Positions 35,253-43,856 of a stretch of 64,000 bases of DNA are shown one piece after another. The stretch is taken from positions 310,001 through 374,000 of the forward strand of contig NZ_WUMO01000001.1 of NCBI RefSeq assembly GCF_009826975.1. Reading direction: 5' to 3'. Position 1 is the first letter of the stretch. Every line of letters starts with the position of its first letter. This stretch comes from Flavobacterium sp. HBTb2-11-1 (GTDB lineage Bacteria > Bacteroidota > Bacteroidia > Flavobacteriales > Flavobacteriaceae). The notes below the pieces were generated by a model. That model made no database searches and was not told the origin of the DNA. It saw nothing but the letters and a program-made list of their open reading frames with translations. Both the position numbers and the translations under genes were made by a program.

Positions 35253-37460
35253 TTATCGCGAAAAGGAAAACGGAATTTTCATAGAAACAATGATGTTTCT
35301 TCCCGCTTCCGGAAGCTCGATAAGACGGTAAAAGCTGGTGTGATTTAAATATTTTGTATTGAATAAATTCTGGATCTGAATATTGATGGAGATGTCTTGG
35401 TTTCCTGATTTTACTTTTGAGCCAAAAGCCACATTAAAAACATGACTTTCAGCCGTTTTTTTCTCAGGCGGAACAATATTGTTTTGCTGTGCCGTAAAAC
35501 GATAATCAACAGAGAAATAAGGTTCTTTTAAAAAGCTAATTTGCGGTTCATAATTCAATCCCAACAAAACAGAAGGCGGAGGCGAGAATGGAAGCGTATA
35601 GCCTTTTTTGCTTCCTGATTTTTGTTCTGAATAAAGATATTCGGCACTAATTTCTGCACTTAAAGATTTTAGGAAATAATAGCGCGTCTGGAATTCCGCA
35701 CCATAGCGAAAGACTTTACTTTGCTCGTATTCAAAAACCTGATTTCCTGCTCCATAATAAATATCATGAGCTGAGGTTGGATTCAGATAAATGAAATTTG
35801 GAAAATAGTTCACAAACGGCGTCAGCTGAAAAGACCAGTTTTGCTGATTCCATTCTATTCCCAAATCCAATTGATACGAACGTTCTGCATCCAAATTCGG
35901 ATTTCCTTTTTCGAATCTGAAATAATGATAATTTACGCCGTTTGAAGCCAGTTCTTTGGCAATCGGCATTCTGAAACTCGAACCTAAATTGGCTTTTATC
36001 GCAAGATTTCCAGGATTATAATTGATTCCGGCAGACCATGTGAAACTGTCAAAAGTTTTGGTTAAATCTTGAGAACGCTGCAAGTATTGCATCTGCGTCT
36101 GATTGTTTTCAGAAACCGGACTTTGAAACCAATCGTAATACGATTTCATTTTGATTTTTCCGTAATCGTAACGAACAGCGCCATGAAGAAACCATTTTTC
36201 ATTCAGTTCCATTTTGTCATAAACAAATACGCCAGCGTTGAATTGGGTGAAAGATGGAATCAAGAAACTCCATCCGCCAATGGCATTTTCCTGTCCAGCA
36301 ATATTGGTTCCGACAGTAATCTGATGGTGATTGAATCGGAATTCATCTTTAGCAGAAAACGACCAAACATCTTTATCATATTGGCGTTCCAAATCTTTTG
36401 GAGCGTACATGTCTTCGGGATAAATTGGAGGCATATAACCGTGATTTACGTAATGACTATATTCTCTTCTAAAATTATTTTGAAAACCAATCTGCATCTC
36501 AAAAGCATGATTCCCCAATTGAAAAGAAGTCGTATTACTAACCTTTAAATGATTGACTTGCTGATACGGCATCAAAATATCACGGCTTGATTTATCGTGC
36601 AGTTCCAGATCTACATTTCGGGGTTCGAGTCCGTGCGCATTCGCGAAAAATCCGCTTTTGGTATGCACATTACTGAAATAAAAAACAGATTTTAGATTCT
36701 CTCCAGAATAACCCGTACTCAAATGAAAATCAAGTTCGCGTCCAGCCGTATTTCGCAAATGATTTTTGTACAGCGGAACAGCATAACTGTATACATGAAC
36801 CACATCGGTCGGAACGCGATAATCCCCATAATCCATTGTGGTGACACGGGAATCAAAGAACCAGTTTTTGTTTCTTCCAAATAAATTAATGGAGCTTCCA
36901 AATTGAGCATTATTGCTTTTTCCGGTAAGATCAACGCTTCCGCCAAAAGTATTTTGCAACGGAAGCGGAAGCGGTTTAATATTTACCGCACCGCCTACAG
37001 CATCAGATCCGTAGATAAACGAAGAAGGGCCTTTTATAATTTCTACCCGATTGACAGCATATTGATCGATTTCCAAACCGTGATCGGCGCCCCACTGCTG
37101 GCCTTCGTGTTTCAAGCCGTTTTCGACCACAATAACCTGATTGAAACTCAAACCTCGAATAAGCGGTTTCGAACCTCCAGAACCAATCGAAATAGTTTTA
37201 ACGCCTGGCAATTTCTGCAAAGACTGCATTAAACTTCCGCCAAGATTACGCTGAATGAAACTATTGTTTACCGTTTCAACATTCAGCGACTCTTCTTTTT
37301 TGCGTTTTTGACCAGTATTATTACTGATTAAAACTTCGTCAAGTTCCTTAATTTCTGCTTTATTTTCTGAAGGCTGATTTTGAGAAAAAGCTTCGGCTGA
37401 AAACAATAAACTGATGGTTAAAAAACAATATTTCCAATACATGGATAGGGCATTCTTCAT
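35253..37460 (-). CDS. TonB-dependent receptor, probable zinc uptake
   Basis: The 735-residue receptor has a signal peptide (about 1-26) and no carboxypeptidase-regulatory domain. The TonB-box region ELDEVLISN is followed by a plug (GSKPLIRGLSFNQVIVVENG, EIIKGPSSFIYGSDAVGG) and the barrel, with the last strand NIIVSMKIPFSFSR. The plug motif HEGQQWGADHGLEID adds two His and two Asp/Glu and is shared in form with the receptor at 306-2513. It lies 10 bp downstream of a DUF4625 gene and 50 bp before the AztD-like gene, so it probably imports zinc or a zinc chelate. Confidence 0.9.
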   Translation of the reverse strand: MKNALSMYWKYCFLTISLLFSAEAFSQNQPSENKAEIKELDEVLISNNTGQKRKKEESLNVETVNNSFIQRNLGGSLMQSLQKLPGVKTISIGSGGSKPLIRGLSFNQVIVVENGLKHEGQQWGADHGLEIDQYAVNRVEIIKGPSSFIYGSDAVGGAVNIKPLPLPLQNTFGGSVDLTGKSNNAQFGSSINLFGRNKNWFFDSRVTTMDYGDYRVPTDVVHVYSYAVPLYKNHLRNTAGRELDFHLSTGYSGENLKSVFYFSNVHTKSGFFANAHGLEPRNVDLELHDKSSRDILMPYQQVNHLKVSNTTSFQLGNHAFEMQIGFQNNFRREYSHYVNHGYMPPIYPEDMYAPKDLERQYDKDVWSFSAKDEFRFNHHQITVGTNIAGQENAIGGWSFLIPSFTQFNAGVFVYDKMELNEKWFLHGAVRYDYGKIKMKSYYDWFQSPVSENNQTQMQYLQRSQDLTKTFDSFTWSAGINYNPGNLAIKANLGSSFRMPIAKELASNGVNYHYFRFEKGNPNLDAERSYQLDLGIEWNQQNWSFQLTPFVNYFPNFIYLNPTSAHDIYYGAGNQVFEYEQSKVFRYGAEFQTRYYFLKSLSAEISAEYLYSEQKSGSKKGYTLPFSPPPSVLLGLNYEPQISFLKEPYFSVDYRFTAQQNNIVPPEKKTAESHVFNVAFGSKVKSGNQDISINIQIQNLFNTKYLNHTSFYRLIELPEAGRNIIVSMKIPFSFSR

Positions 37461-37470
37461 TAATCTGATC

Positions 37471-37941
37471 TTATAAAATTTTAATGCTTAAACCTCTCAG
37501 CGTCTGCCAGCCTTCCTTGTCTGTCAAGCGGATCATAAAATGATAATCTCCAGGATCTACATCTGCAGGAATGATGATTTGAGCCGTTGCTTCGTAAGTT
37601 TTCACGCCGTTTGGAATAGTGTAATTATTGATGAAAAGCATCGGTTTTACTGGAGTTTTTACAGCTTCGGTTTCGCAGGTATTAACTTCTGTACTATGAG
37701 TATGATGGTCGAAATTGTGGTGAATGTCTAAGCTGTAAGAACCCAATTCGGCATTGTCATTAAAAGTGGCTTTGAAAGTAAAGGTCTTTCCACGTTCAAT
37801 TGTGCTGCATTGAATAGGAAAAGCATTTGTTCCAGTGATGTCAATTACAGGATATTCGGTGTCTATTTCGGCATTATCGCTTGAACAAGATGTTATAAAG
37901 GCAAGAGTCAAAATGCCTAAAAGAAGCTTTAAATTTTTCAT
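37471..37941 (-). CDS. DUF4625 lipoprotein, His-rich
   Basis: The 156-residue protein has a lipobox (AFITSC) and an immunoglobulin-like beta fold typical of DUF4625. It contains a His-rich loop HHNFDHHTHS near the middle, two cysteines elsewhere (C in IQCSTIE and NTCETE) and the C-terminal GDYHFMIRLTDKEGW. The start overlaps the previous gene's stop by 4 bp (ATGA). His spacing suggests zinc capture beside the receptor; this is inferred. Confidence 0.88.
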   Translation of the reverse strand: MKNLKLLLGILTLAFITSCSSDNAEIDTEYPVIDITGTNAFPIQCSTIERGKTFTFKATFNDNAELGSYSLDIHHNFDHHTHSTEVNTCETEAVKTPVKPMLFINNYTIPNGVKTYEATAQIIIPADVDPGDYHFMIRLTDKEGWQTLRGLSIKIL

Positions 37942-38369
37942 ATTTTTTGAGTTATAATCGTTAGGTTTTTCTTCACTTCTAGCTTGCTTCCGTTTTGATC
38001 ATTTACGATAATGATGAAATCGTATTTTCCTTCTGCGGCATCTACTGGAATGTCAAAATGTTTGTGAACCGTGGCATTTTTTGCACCCGCATATTGTGTC
38101 CAGGTAATTTCATGCGACCAAACTTTAGAATATGTTTCGGTACTTTTTTGCACAATCTTAACCTGTACATTTTCGATTTTATCAGCGGCAGTTACTTCTG
38201 CATTAAAATGGAAATCTGCACCAATAGTTGCAGTTTCGTTGTTGTTAAGACCCAGCTCGATTTTCTCAATAGTTGGAATTGCCTGTTTTTCTTCTGAATC
38301 GTCATTGCTGCAACTTGTAAAAGCCATTGCAGCAAAGAGCGAAACCAGAATAAGTTTTGTTGTTTTCAT
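37938..38369 (-). CDS. DUF4625 lipoprotein
   Basis: The open frame begins at 38393, but the start at 38369 (MKTTKLILVSLFAAMAFTSC) puts the signal peptide and lipobox at the N-terminus. The 143-residue product resembles the next gene, with the ending EGKYDFIIIVNDQNGSKLEV. It has fewer histidines (VWSHEITWT, VHKHFDIPV). It begins the four-gene group that runs to the AztD-like gene. Tandem duplication is likely. Confidence 0.88.
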   Translation of the reverse strand: MKTTKLILVSLFAAMAFTSCSNDDSEEKQAIPTIEKIELGLNNNETATIGADFHFNAEVTAADKIENVQVKIVQKSTETYSKVWSHEITWTQYAGAKNATVHKHFDIPVDAAEGKYDFIIIVNDQNGSKLEVKKNLTIITQKI

Positions 38370-38499
38370 TTTTTCTGATTTGATTTTGATCATTTTATAA
38401 AGGGTATTTTGGGTTATAAAAGAGATAGTAAATGCTTTTAAGCTTTTATGGCTAAAGGCATTAGGTTAAGATTTTTTCTTTAAGGTTTTCTTTGATTTA

Positions 38500-38569
38500 G
38501 TTCTCGCAAAGTCGCGAAGACGCAAAGAAAATTGCTCTAAACTTTGCGTCTTCGCGACTTTGCGAGAAC
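38500..38569. repeat. Perfect 28-bp inverted repeat of the CGCAAAG family
   Basis: The arms (38500-38527 and 38542-38569) begin GTTCTCGCAAAGTCGCGAAG and pair without mismatch around a 14-nt loop. It lies in the 450-bp gene-free stretch between the His/Cys-rich gene and the DUF4625 operon. A simple repeat of CAATACCAATAT words follows at 38675-38720. The rest of the stretch shows nothing. Confidence 0.85.
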
Positions 38570-38819
38570 AAACAAATGCTTAAAAAGGTACAGCCATAAC
38601 TAAAACCTGAATTGGGATTTAGTTTGAATGTGTTAATCGATAAAAAGGGAGGTTTTGTGCGGAAAAAGCGGAAAACAATACCAATATCAATACCAATATC
38701 AATGACAATACCAATATTTGTTTAATTGCTTAAAATGAATGAAATGCTTTTTAATGTTTTAAGATTTTAAAACATTAAGTAGCCGAATTGCGAAGGCAAA
38801 TCGGGTGCACAAAAAAATA

Positions 38820-39170
38820 CTAAAGTGTAAAAGGTGGGGCTCGAAGTGAGAAAAGAGCACCCTTAAAAAATACAAAATGCGGTTTGCTGTAAAAACTGAT
38901 GTGTTTTACAACAGGATTATTCTTGAAAAACTGAAAAGCATGAAATTCAAATGTGCCAACAGCGCTAAACTTAAAATCGCAAATCGAACATTTATGAAAC
39001 GAATGCAGTTTGGCCTTGAATTGTGGTTTTTCGGAAATAGAAAATTCTAATTTCTCTTTGCAATTATGAGTGTCTAAAATATGCTCATACGAATGGACAG
39101 CCGGAAAAAGTATTGCGAACAATACAATCAAAGGCATAAAGAGATTTATAAATTTAAGTTTCTTTTTCAT
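38820..39170 (-). CDS. Small His/Cys-rich membrane-anchored protein, paralogue of 2675-3028
   Basis: The 116-residue product has a hydrophobic N-terminal segment (INLFMPLIVLFAILFPAVHS), then SYEHILDTHNCKEK, HSFHKCSICDFKFS, FEFHAF and LRAPP. All of these blocks have counterparts in the 2675-3028 protein. The C-x-x-C with nearby His residues suggests metal binding outside the membrane. It precedes the zinc-type operon on the same strand and has the best operator in the window (39209-39261). Regulation by metal is inferred. Confidence 0.8.
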   Translation of the reverse strand: MKKKLKFINLFMPLIVLFAILFPAVHSYEHILDTHNCKEKLEFSISEKPQFKAKLHSFHKCSICDFKFSAVGTFEFHAFQFFKNNPVVKHISFYSKPHFVFFKGALFSLRAPPFTL

Positions 39171-39208
39171 TCGTTAAGATTACTTCTGATATTTTAAACC
39201 AGAATTAA

Positions 39209-39261
39209 TGCAATAGTGTTGCAAATATAGAAATCTTATTTTTAAATGCAATGTTGTTGCA
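39209..39261 (-). promoter_or_regulatory. Promoter with two 15-bp dyad operators, TGCAAT-N3-GTTGCA
   Basis: The minus-strand promoter has -33 TTG at 39251-39249 and -7 TATATTTG at 39229-39222, with a 19-bp spacer, ideal for this phylum. Dyad A (39209-39223, TGCAATAGTGTTGCA) overlaps the -7 box and start site. Dyad B (39247-39261, TGCAATGTTGTTGCA) overlaps the -33 box. The half-sites are identical in both. A repressor, perhaps Zur or another Fur-family protein, would cover both promoter elements. Confidence 0.7.
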
Positions 39262-39322
39262 GTAATTGTTTGCGAAAAATTAATGCTTTTGCTAATTTTA
39301 GCCAATCTTATAATCGTCAAAA

Positions 39323-41890
39323 ATGAAAATTTTCTACAGCCTTCTTTGTTTTTTTATATTGATTTCCAATAGTTTTTCTCAGGTAAAAGAAAATGAATTA
39401 TTAGAAAATGGTGTTTCAGAACAGCTGGCGAAATTTCGTAAAAAGCAGATCTCAGATCTTCAATACAGTTTGTCTTTCGAAATTCCGAATCAGAAAGCCG
39501 AAAATATAAATTCTGATTTGACGATAAATTTGAGTTTATCTGATTTAAGTCAGCCCTTAATTTTAGATTTTAAAGAGAAAACTTCCAACATAAAAGCGGT
39601 TGAAGCAAACGGAAAAAAGTTTTCGATTGTTCATGAAAACGGGCATATCGTAATTCCAGTTTCAACTTTAGTTTCAGGAAAAAACACAGTTGCGATTTCT
39701 TTTATTGCGGGTAATTTATCTTTAAACAGAAACGATGAATTCCTCTACACTTTATTGGTTCCTGATCGCGCGAGTACTTTATTTCCTTGTTTTGATCAGC
39801 CTGATATAAAAGCGACTTATAAATTGAGTCTTTCTGTGCCGAAAGATTGGTCTGTTTTGGCTGGAGCCGATGTGAAAGAGAAAATGGAAAAAGGCGATTT
39901 TACGTCGTACACTTTTGGAGAATCAGATAAAATGAGCACGTATCTGTTTTCGTTTGTGGCAGGAAAATTCAACAGCGTGACACAGAAACCCGGTTTGGAA
40001 ATGACGATGTTGTATCGTGAGAACAGTCCAGAGAAATTTCGCGTAAGCGCAGATACTATTTTCAATTTACATCAGCAGTCTTTAGATTTTTTGGAAAAAT
40101 ATACCAATTACAAATTTCCGTTTCAAAAGCTGGATTTTGCTTCAATTCCTGTTTTTCAGTACGGCGGAATGGAACATGTTGGCGCAATTCAATACAGAGA
40201 ATCGACTTTGTTTTTGGACAACAGCGCAACTGATACAGAGAAATTAAACCGTGCTAAATTGATAGCTCACGAAACCTCACACATGTGGTTTGGGGATTTG
40301 GTTACGATGAAATGGTTCGACGACGTTTGGATGAAAGAGGTTTTCGCCAATTTCATGGCCGATAAAATCATGAATCCGATTTTCCCGAAAGTCAATCATA
40401 ATCTGCAGTTTTTCACCGCGCATTATCCTAGCGCTTTCGCGGAAGATCGATCTTTGGGGACGCATCCGATCAAGCAGCATTTGGCAAATTTAAAAGATGC
40501 GGGTTCGCTTTACGGCGCTATTATTTACAACAAAGCGCCAATTATGATGCGCCAATTAGAAGCTTCGATGGGAAAAGAGCCTTTCCAGAAAGGAATTCAA
40601 AAATATATTCAGAAATACGCCAATGATAACGCCGATTGGAATAATTTGGTAGAACTTCTCGATGCTGAAACTCCGCTTGATATGAAAAAATGGAGCGATG
40701 TCTGGGTTAATAAATCAGGGAGAGCCATTTTTACGGATCAAATAGAATATGATTCTAAAAACCGAATTAAAAGTTTTGAAATTCAACAACAAGCCGAGGA
40801 TAAATCAGAGAATATCTGGCCTCAGGTTTTTCAGATTGGTTTAGTTTATGCCAAAGAAGTAAAGGTTTTGTCAGTTAATATTAATGACAAAAATACCGTT
40901 GTAAAAGAAGCTGTAGGACTTGAAAAACCAATTGCTGTGGTTTACAATTATAACGGTTTTGGATACGGCGTTTTTCCGCTTGACGGGATTAATTTAAATT
41001 ATATTACCTCTTTAAAAGATGAAATGGCAAGAGCTTCGGCTTACAGTAATCTTTATGAAAATATGCTTATTGGAAACATTTCGCCTGATGATGCATTTAG
41101 ATGTTATTTCAGAGGAATTCAATTAGAAGAAAATGAGTTGGTTTTACGAATTATAACAAACAATATAAATGCTATATACTGGAGATTTTTTACAGAAAAG
41201 CAACAGAAGGTCAGTCAAAAAATGCTAGTTTATACTTTGTTTACACGTTTGCCATCAGACTTGTCTTCTAATATTAAAAAAACCTTATTTGGTTTGTTTA
41301 GCTCAGTTGCTTATTCAGACTTGGCGTTAGGCAAATTATATAAGGTTTGGAACAGGGAAATTTCCATTCCCAATTTGAAACTGAACGAAGACGATTACAC
41401 GAATATAGCAATTAATCTAGCGATTTTTAAACATCCGCTAGCAGATGAAATCTTGGAGAAAACGAGAACATCGTTTACGAATCCCGACAAACAAAAGCGT
41501 TTTGAATTTCTGCTTCCATCATTATCAAAAGATGAATCAGTTCGAAATGCCTTTATGGAATCTTTGAAAGACGATGCAAATCGCGAAAAAGAATCATGGG
41601 TTTCGGTTGGTTTGGCAAATATTCATCATCCGCTTCGTCAGGAAAGTGCGCAAAAGTATATTAGATTTTCATTAGATTTGGTTGATGAAATTCAGCGTAC
41701 GGGAGATATTTTCTTTCCGAAAGATTGGTTGGACAATACAGTTGGAAGATATTCATCGAAATTTGCTTTTGATGAAGTACAAAAATTCTTAAAAGAAAAC
41801 CCTAATTTTAGTCCGATCTTGAAACGCAAATTGTTTCAGGCGACAGATTTGCTTTATAAAGCACAAAACATAAAAAAAGAAACCGAATGA
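39323..41890 (+). CDS. M1-family metallo-aminopeptidase
   Basis: The 855-residue enzyme has a signal peptide (about 1-19) and zinc ligands H316, H320 (HETSH) and E339, in the HExxH-x18-E form of gluzincins. The exopeptidase motif is GGMEH, not the GAMEN of typical family members. A long helical C-terminal domain closes the active site. The enzyme removes N-terminal residues from peptides, outside the cytoplasm. The stop overlaps the next start by 4 bp (ATGA), so the DUF58 gene is translationally coupled. Confidence 0.92.
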   Translation: MKIFYSLLCFFILISNSFSQVKENELLENGVSEQLAKFRKKQISDLQYSLSFEIPNQKAENINSDLTINLSLSDLSQPLILDFKEKTSNIKAVEANGKKFSIVHENGHIVIPVSTLVSGKNTVAISFIAGNLSLNRNDEFLYTLLVPDRASTLFPCFDQPDIKATYKLSLSVPKDWSVLAGADVKEKMEKGDFTSYTFGESDKMSTYLFSFVAGKFNSVTQKPGLEMTMLYRENSPEKFRVSADTIFNLHQQSLDFLEKYTNYKFPFQKLDFASIPVFQYGGMEHVGAIQYRESTLFLDNSATDTEKLNRAKLIAHETSHMWFGDLVTMKWFDDVWMKEVFANFMADKIMNPIFPKVNHNLQFFTAHYPSAFAEDRSLGTHPIKQHLANLKDAGSLYGAIIYNKAPIMMRQLEASMGKEPFQKGIQKYIQKYANDNADWNNLVELLDAETPLDMKKWSDVWVNKSGRAIFTDQIEYDSKNRIKSFEIQQQAEDKSENIWPQVFQIGLVYAKEVKVLSVNINDKNTVVKEAVGLEKPIAVVYNYNGFGYGVFPLDGINLNYITSLKDEMARASAYSNLYENMLIGNISPDDAFRCYFRGIQLEENELVLRIITNNINAIYWRFFTEKQQKVSQKMLVYTLFTRLPSDLSSNIKKTLFGLFSSVAYSDLALGKLYKVWNREISIPNLKLNEDDYTNIAINLAIFKHPLADEILEKTRTSFTNPDKQKRFEFLLPSLSKDESVRNAFMESLKDDANREKESWVSVGLANIHHPLRQESAQKYIRFSLDLVDEIQRTGDIFFPKDWLDNTVGRYSSKFAFDEVQKFLKENPNFSPILKRKLFQATDLLYKAQNIKKETE

Positions 41891-42813
41891 AAATTGAATC
41901 GGAAATAGAAAAAGTCTCCAGTTTTCAGCACCTCGAAATGCTGGCGAATCAGGTTGTGGAAGGTTTTATATCGGGAATGCATAAGAGTCCGTTTCATGGA
42001 TTTTCGGCCGAATTTGCAGAGCACAAAGTCTATAACGCAGGCGAAAGCACCAAACATATCGACTGGAAATTATTCGCCAAAACCGATCGTTTGTATACGA
42101 AACGTTTTGAGGAAGAAACCAATTTGCGTTGTCATTTGATTGTAGATAATTCATCATCAATGCATTATCCAGAATTGAAATCGAATCAGCCTTTTTACGA
42201 AAAGAAGATCGGATTTGCCGTTTTGGCTTCAGCAGTTTTAATGAATATTTTAAAGAAACAGCGTGATGCCGTTGGGTTAAGCGTTTTCTCAGATAAATAC
42301 GAATATTACGCTCCAGAGAAAGGAAGCGATCGCCATCACCGAATGCTTTTGAATAAATTGGAAGAATTATTGGTTCAGCCAAAAGTCAAAAAAGCGACCG
42401 ATACTATTACATATCTGCATCAGATTGCGGAGAAAATGCATCGCCGTTCGATGATTATTTTGTTTACCGATATGTTTCAGACCGAAGATGACGAGAAATT
42501 ATTTAACGCATTACAACATTTAAAACACAATAAGCACAAGGTAGTTTTGTTTCATGTAGTTGATAATGAGACCGAATTGAAGTTTGATTTTGATAACGCA
42601 CCAAGAAAATTCATTGATTTAGAATCGGGAGAAGAGGTTTCGATTTTTGCAGATAACGTAAAAGAGGAATATGAAAAAAGGGTGGAGGCGTACTTTAAAA
42701 ATTTGGCTTTAACCTGCGCAAAGAACCAAATTAAGTACGTTCCGGTAAATGTTGGCGATAATTTTGAAAAAATATTGACTACATATTTGGTTGAAAAACA
42801 AAACTTTGGATAA
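41887..42813 (+). CDS. DUF58-domain protein
   Basis: The 308-residue protein has the DUF58 layout: HKSPFHGFSAEFAEHKVYNAGE with HIDWKLFAKTDRLYTKRFEEE, then a von Willebrand A-like domain (LIVDNSSSMHYPE, with the D-x-S-x-S metal site). No membrane segments are present. DUF58 proteins are often encoded with MoxR ATPases, but none is seen here; instead the gene is coupled to the M1 peptidase. Its role is unknown. Confidence 0.9.
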   Translation: MKIESEIEKVSSFQHLEMLANQVVEGFISGMHKSPFHGFSAEFAEHKVYNAGESTKHIDWKLFAKTDRLYTKRFEEETNLRCHLIVDNSSSMHYPELKSNQPFYEKKIGFAVLASAVLMNILKKQRDAVGLSVFSDKYEYYAPEKGSDRHHRMLLNKLEELLVQPKVKKATDTITYLHQIAEKMHRRSMIILFTDMFQTEDDEKLFNALQHLKHNKHKVVLFHVVDNETELKFDFDNAPRKFIDLESGEEVSIFADNVKEEYEKRVEAYFKNLALTCAKNQIKYVPVNVGDNFEKILTTYLVEKQNFG

Positions 42814-42851
42814 TATTTTAAAAAATAATTTCATTTTTTTTATAAAAACGC

Positions 42852-42881
42852 TTGCAGAAATGAAATTCTGTTATATCTTTG
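42852..42881 (+). promoter_or_regulatory. Promoter of the first tRNA-Asp gene
   Basis: TTG at 42852-42854 and TATCTTTG at 42874-42881 have a 19-bp spacer. The flanking sequence, from ACGCTTGCAGAAA onward, is nearly the same at the second tRNA-Asp gene. Confidence 0.75.
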
Positions 42882-42899
42882 CAACCGCAATAACGCAGA

Positions 42900-42973
42900 G
42901 GTTTGGTAGTTCAGTTGGTTAGAATACATGCCTGTCACGCATGGGGTCGCGGGTTCGAGTCCCGTCCAGACCG
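42900..42973 (+). tRNA. tRNA-Asp (GTC), copy 1
   Basis: The acceptor stem GGTTTGG/CCAGACC has one G-T pair. The anticodon stem CATGC/GCATG holds the loop CTGTCAC with anticodon GTC, and the T arm contains GGTTCGAGTCC. The discriminator base is G, as in tRNA-Asp. CCA is not encoded. Confidence 0.97.
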
Positions 42974-42985
42974 CAATATTGGGAG

Positions 42986-43013
42986 AAGCCTTTCTTAACG
43001 GAAAGGCTTTTTT
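42986..43013 (+). terminator. Terminator after the first tRNA-Asp gene
   Basis: AAGCCTTTC and GAAAGGCTT form a 9-bp stem around TTAACG, followed by a T-run. Confidence 0.85.
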
Positions 43014-43553
43014 GCCCAAAAACGGTATCTAAGATTAGTTGTGTTGTTTTGCTACGACTTTGTAACTCGTAGCTGGTTTAGTAGTTAGACCAATGAAAAG
43101 CTTTCCACTTTTGTGGATGGCTTTTTTGATTTAAGACACTTTTGGTTTTGCTTAAATCCGATGAAATTTTACCGCAAAGAGCGCAAAGATTTACGCAAAG
43201 GTCGCAAAGATATTTTTTAAAGAATGAAAAGTTCGCAAAGCTTACAATTGAGAAAGTTTTGCGATTTTTTTTTGCTTAATTCTGATTTCAACGAACAGTT
43301 TGTCATTTCGAGGGACGAGAAATCTTCGCAAGTAATTCCACAAAGATTTTCCATCATATATTAAAACATAGCTCGTGGTTTCAACCACAGGTTATGTTGA
43401 ATAAAAGGGGAATAAATATTTCAAACGTTGCATTCTTCGTGTGCCTTGCGATTAAAAAGAAAGAAACTTCTTCTCTTTTACTTTTAAAGTGAATTTTTAA
43501 AATATTGGAATTTAACCAATTAAAAATTTCTCAAATTTTATTCGTAAAAACGC

Positions 43554-43583
43554 TTGCAGAAACGAAATTCTGTTGTATTTTTG
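43554..43583 (+). promoter_or_regulatory. Promoter of the second tRNA-Asp gene
   Basis: TTG and TATTTTTG have a 19-bp spacer, in sequence copied from the first gene's promoter with a few changes. Confidence 0.75.
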
Positions 43584-43600
43584 CACTCGCAATAACGCAG

Positions 43601-43674
43601 GGTTTGGTAGTTCAGTTGGTTAGAATACATGCCTGTCACGCATGGGGTCGCGGGTTCGAGTCCCGTCCAGACCG
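43601..43674 (+). tRNA. tRNA-Asp (GTC), copy 2
   Basis: The 74 bases are identical to the first copy, with anticodon GTC and discriminator G. Upstream sequence of about 50 bp is also shared. Confidence 0.97.
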
Positions 43675-43687
43675 CCTAAGTTTGTAA

Positions 43688-43718
43688 AAAGCTTCTCTTA
43701 ATGAGAAGCTTTTTTTTA
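43688..43718 (+). terminator. Terminator after the second tRNA-Asp gene
   Basis: AAAGCTTCTC and GAGAAGCTTT form a 10-bp stem around TTAAT, followed by eight T in all. The stem differs in sequence from the terminator of copy 1. Confidence 0.85.
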
Positions 43719-43856
43719 TCTCTATTCTCAAATCATAACAAATAGTATTGAGAATCTGTAAAGAGAAAAAAAGTATTTTATTTAGTTATTTAAATAAAAA
43801 ATGATAGTTATTTAAAACCCATCATTCTTTACTTGTGCAGTTAATGAAGTACTATC

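Larger units (their letters stand above)
42974..43600. other. Gene-free stretch between the two tRNA-Asp genes
   Basis: Apart from the first tRNA's terminator it holds CGCAAAG-family words at 43173-43255, and a half REP-like element at 43297-43332. The repeated promoter region (TTG at 43554-43556, TATTTTTG at 43576-43583) serves the second tRNA. No protein gene was seen. Confidence 0.6.

Noticed and set aside
38675..38720. A CRISPR-like array in the CAATACCAATAT words
   Set aside because: The units are short, simple and without spacers; it is a low-complexity repeat.
43297..43332. An insertion sequence between the tRNA genes
   Set aside because: Only half of a REP-like palindrome is present, with no transposase and no target repeat.
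43505..43687. A 60-codon frame covering the second tRNA-Asp gene
   Set aside because: It simply reads through the tRNA gene.
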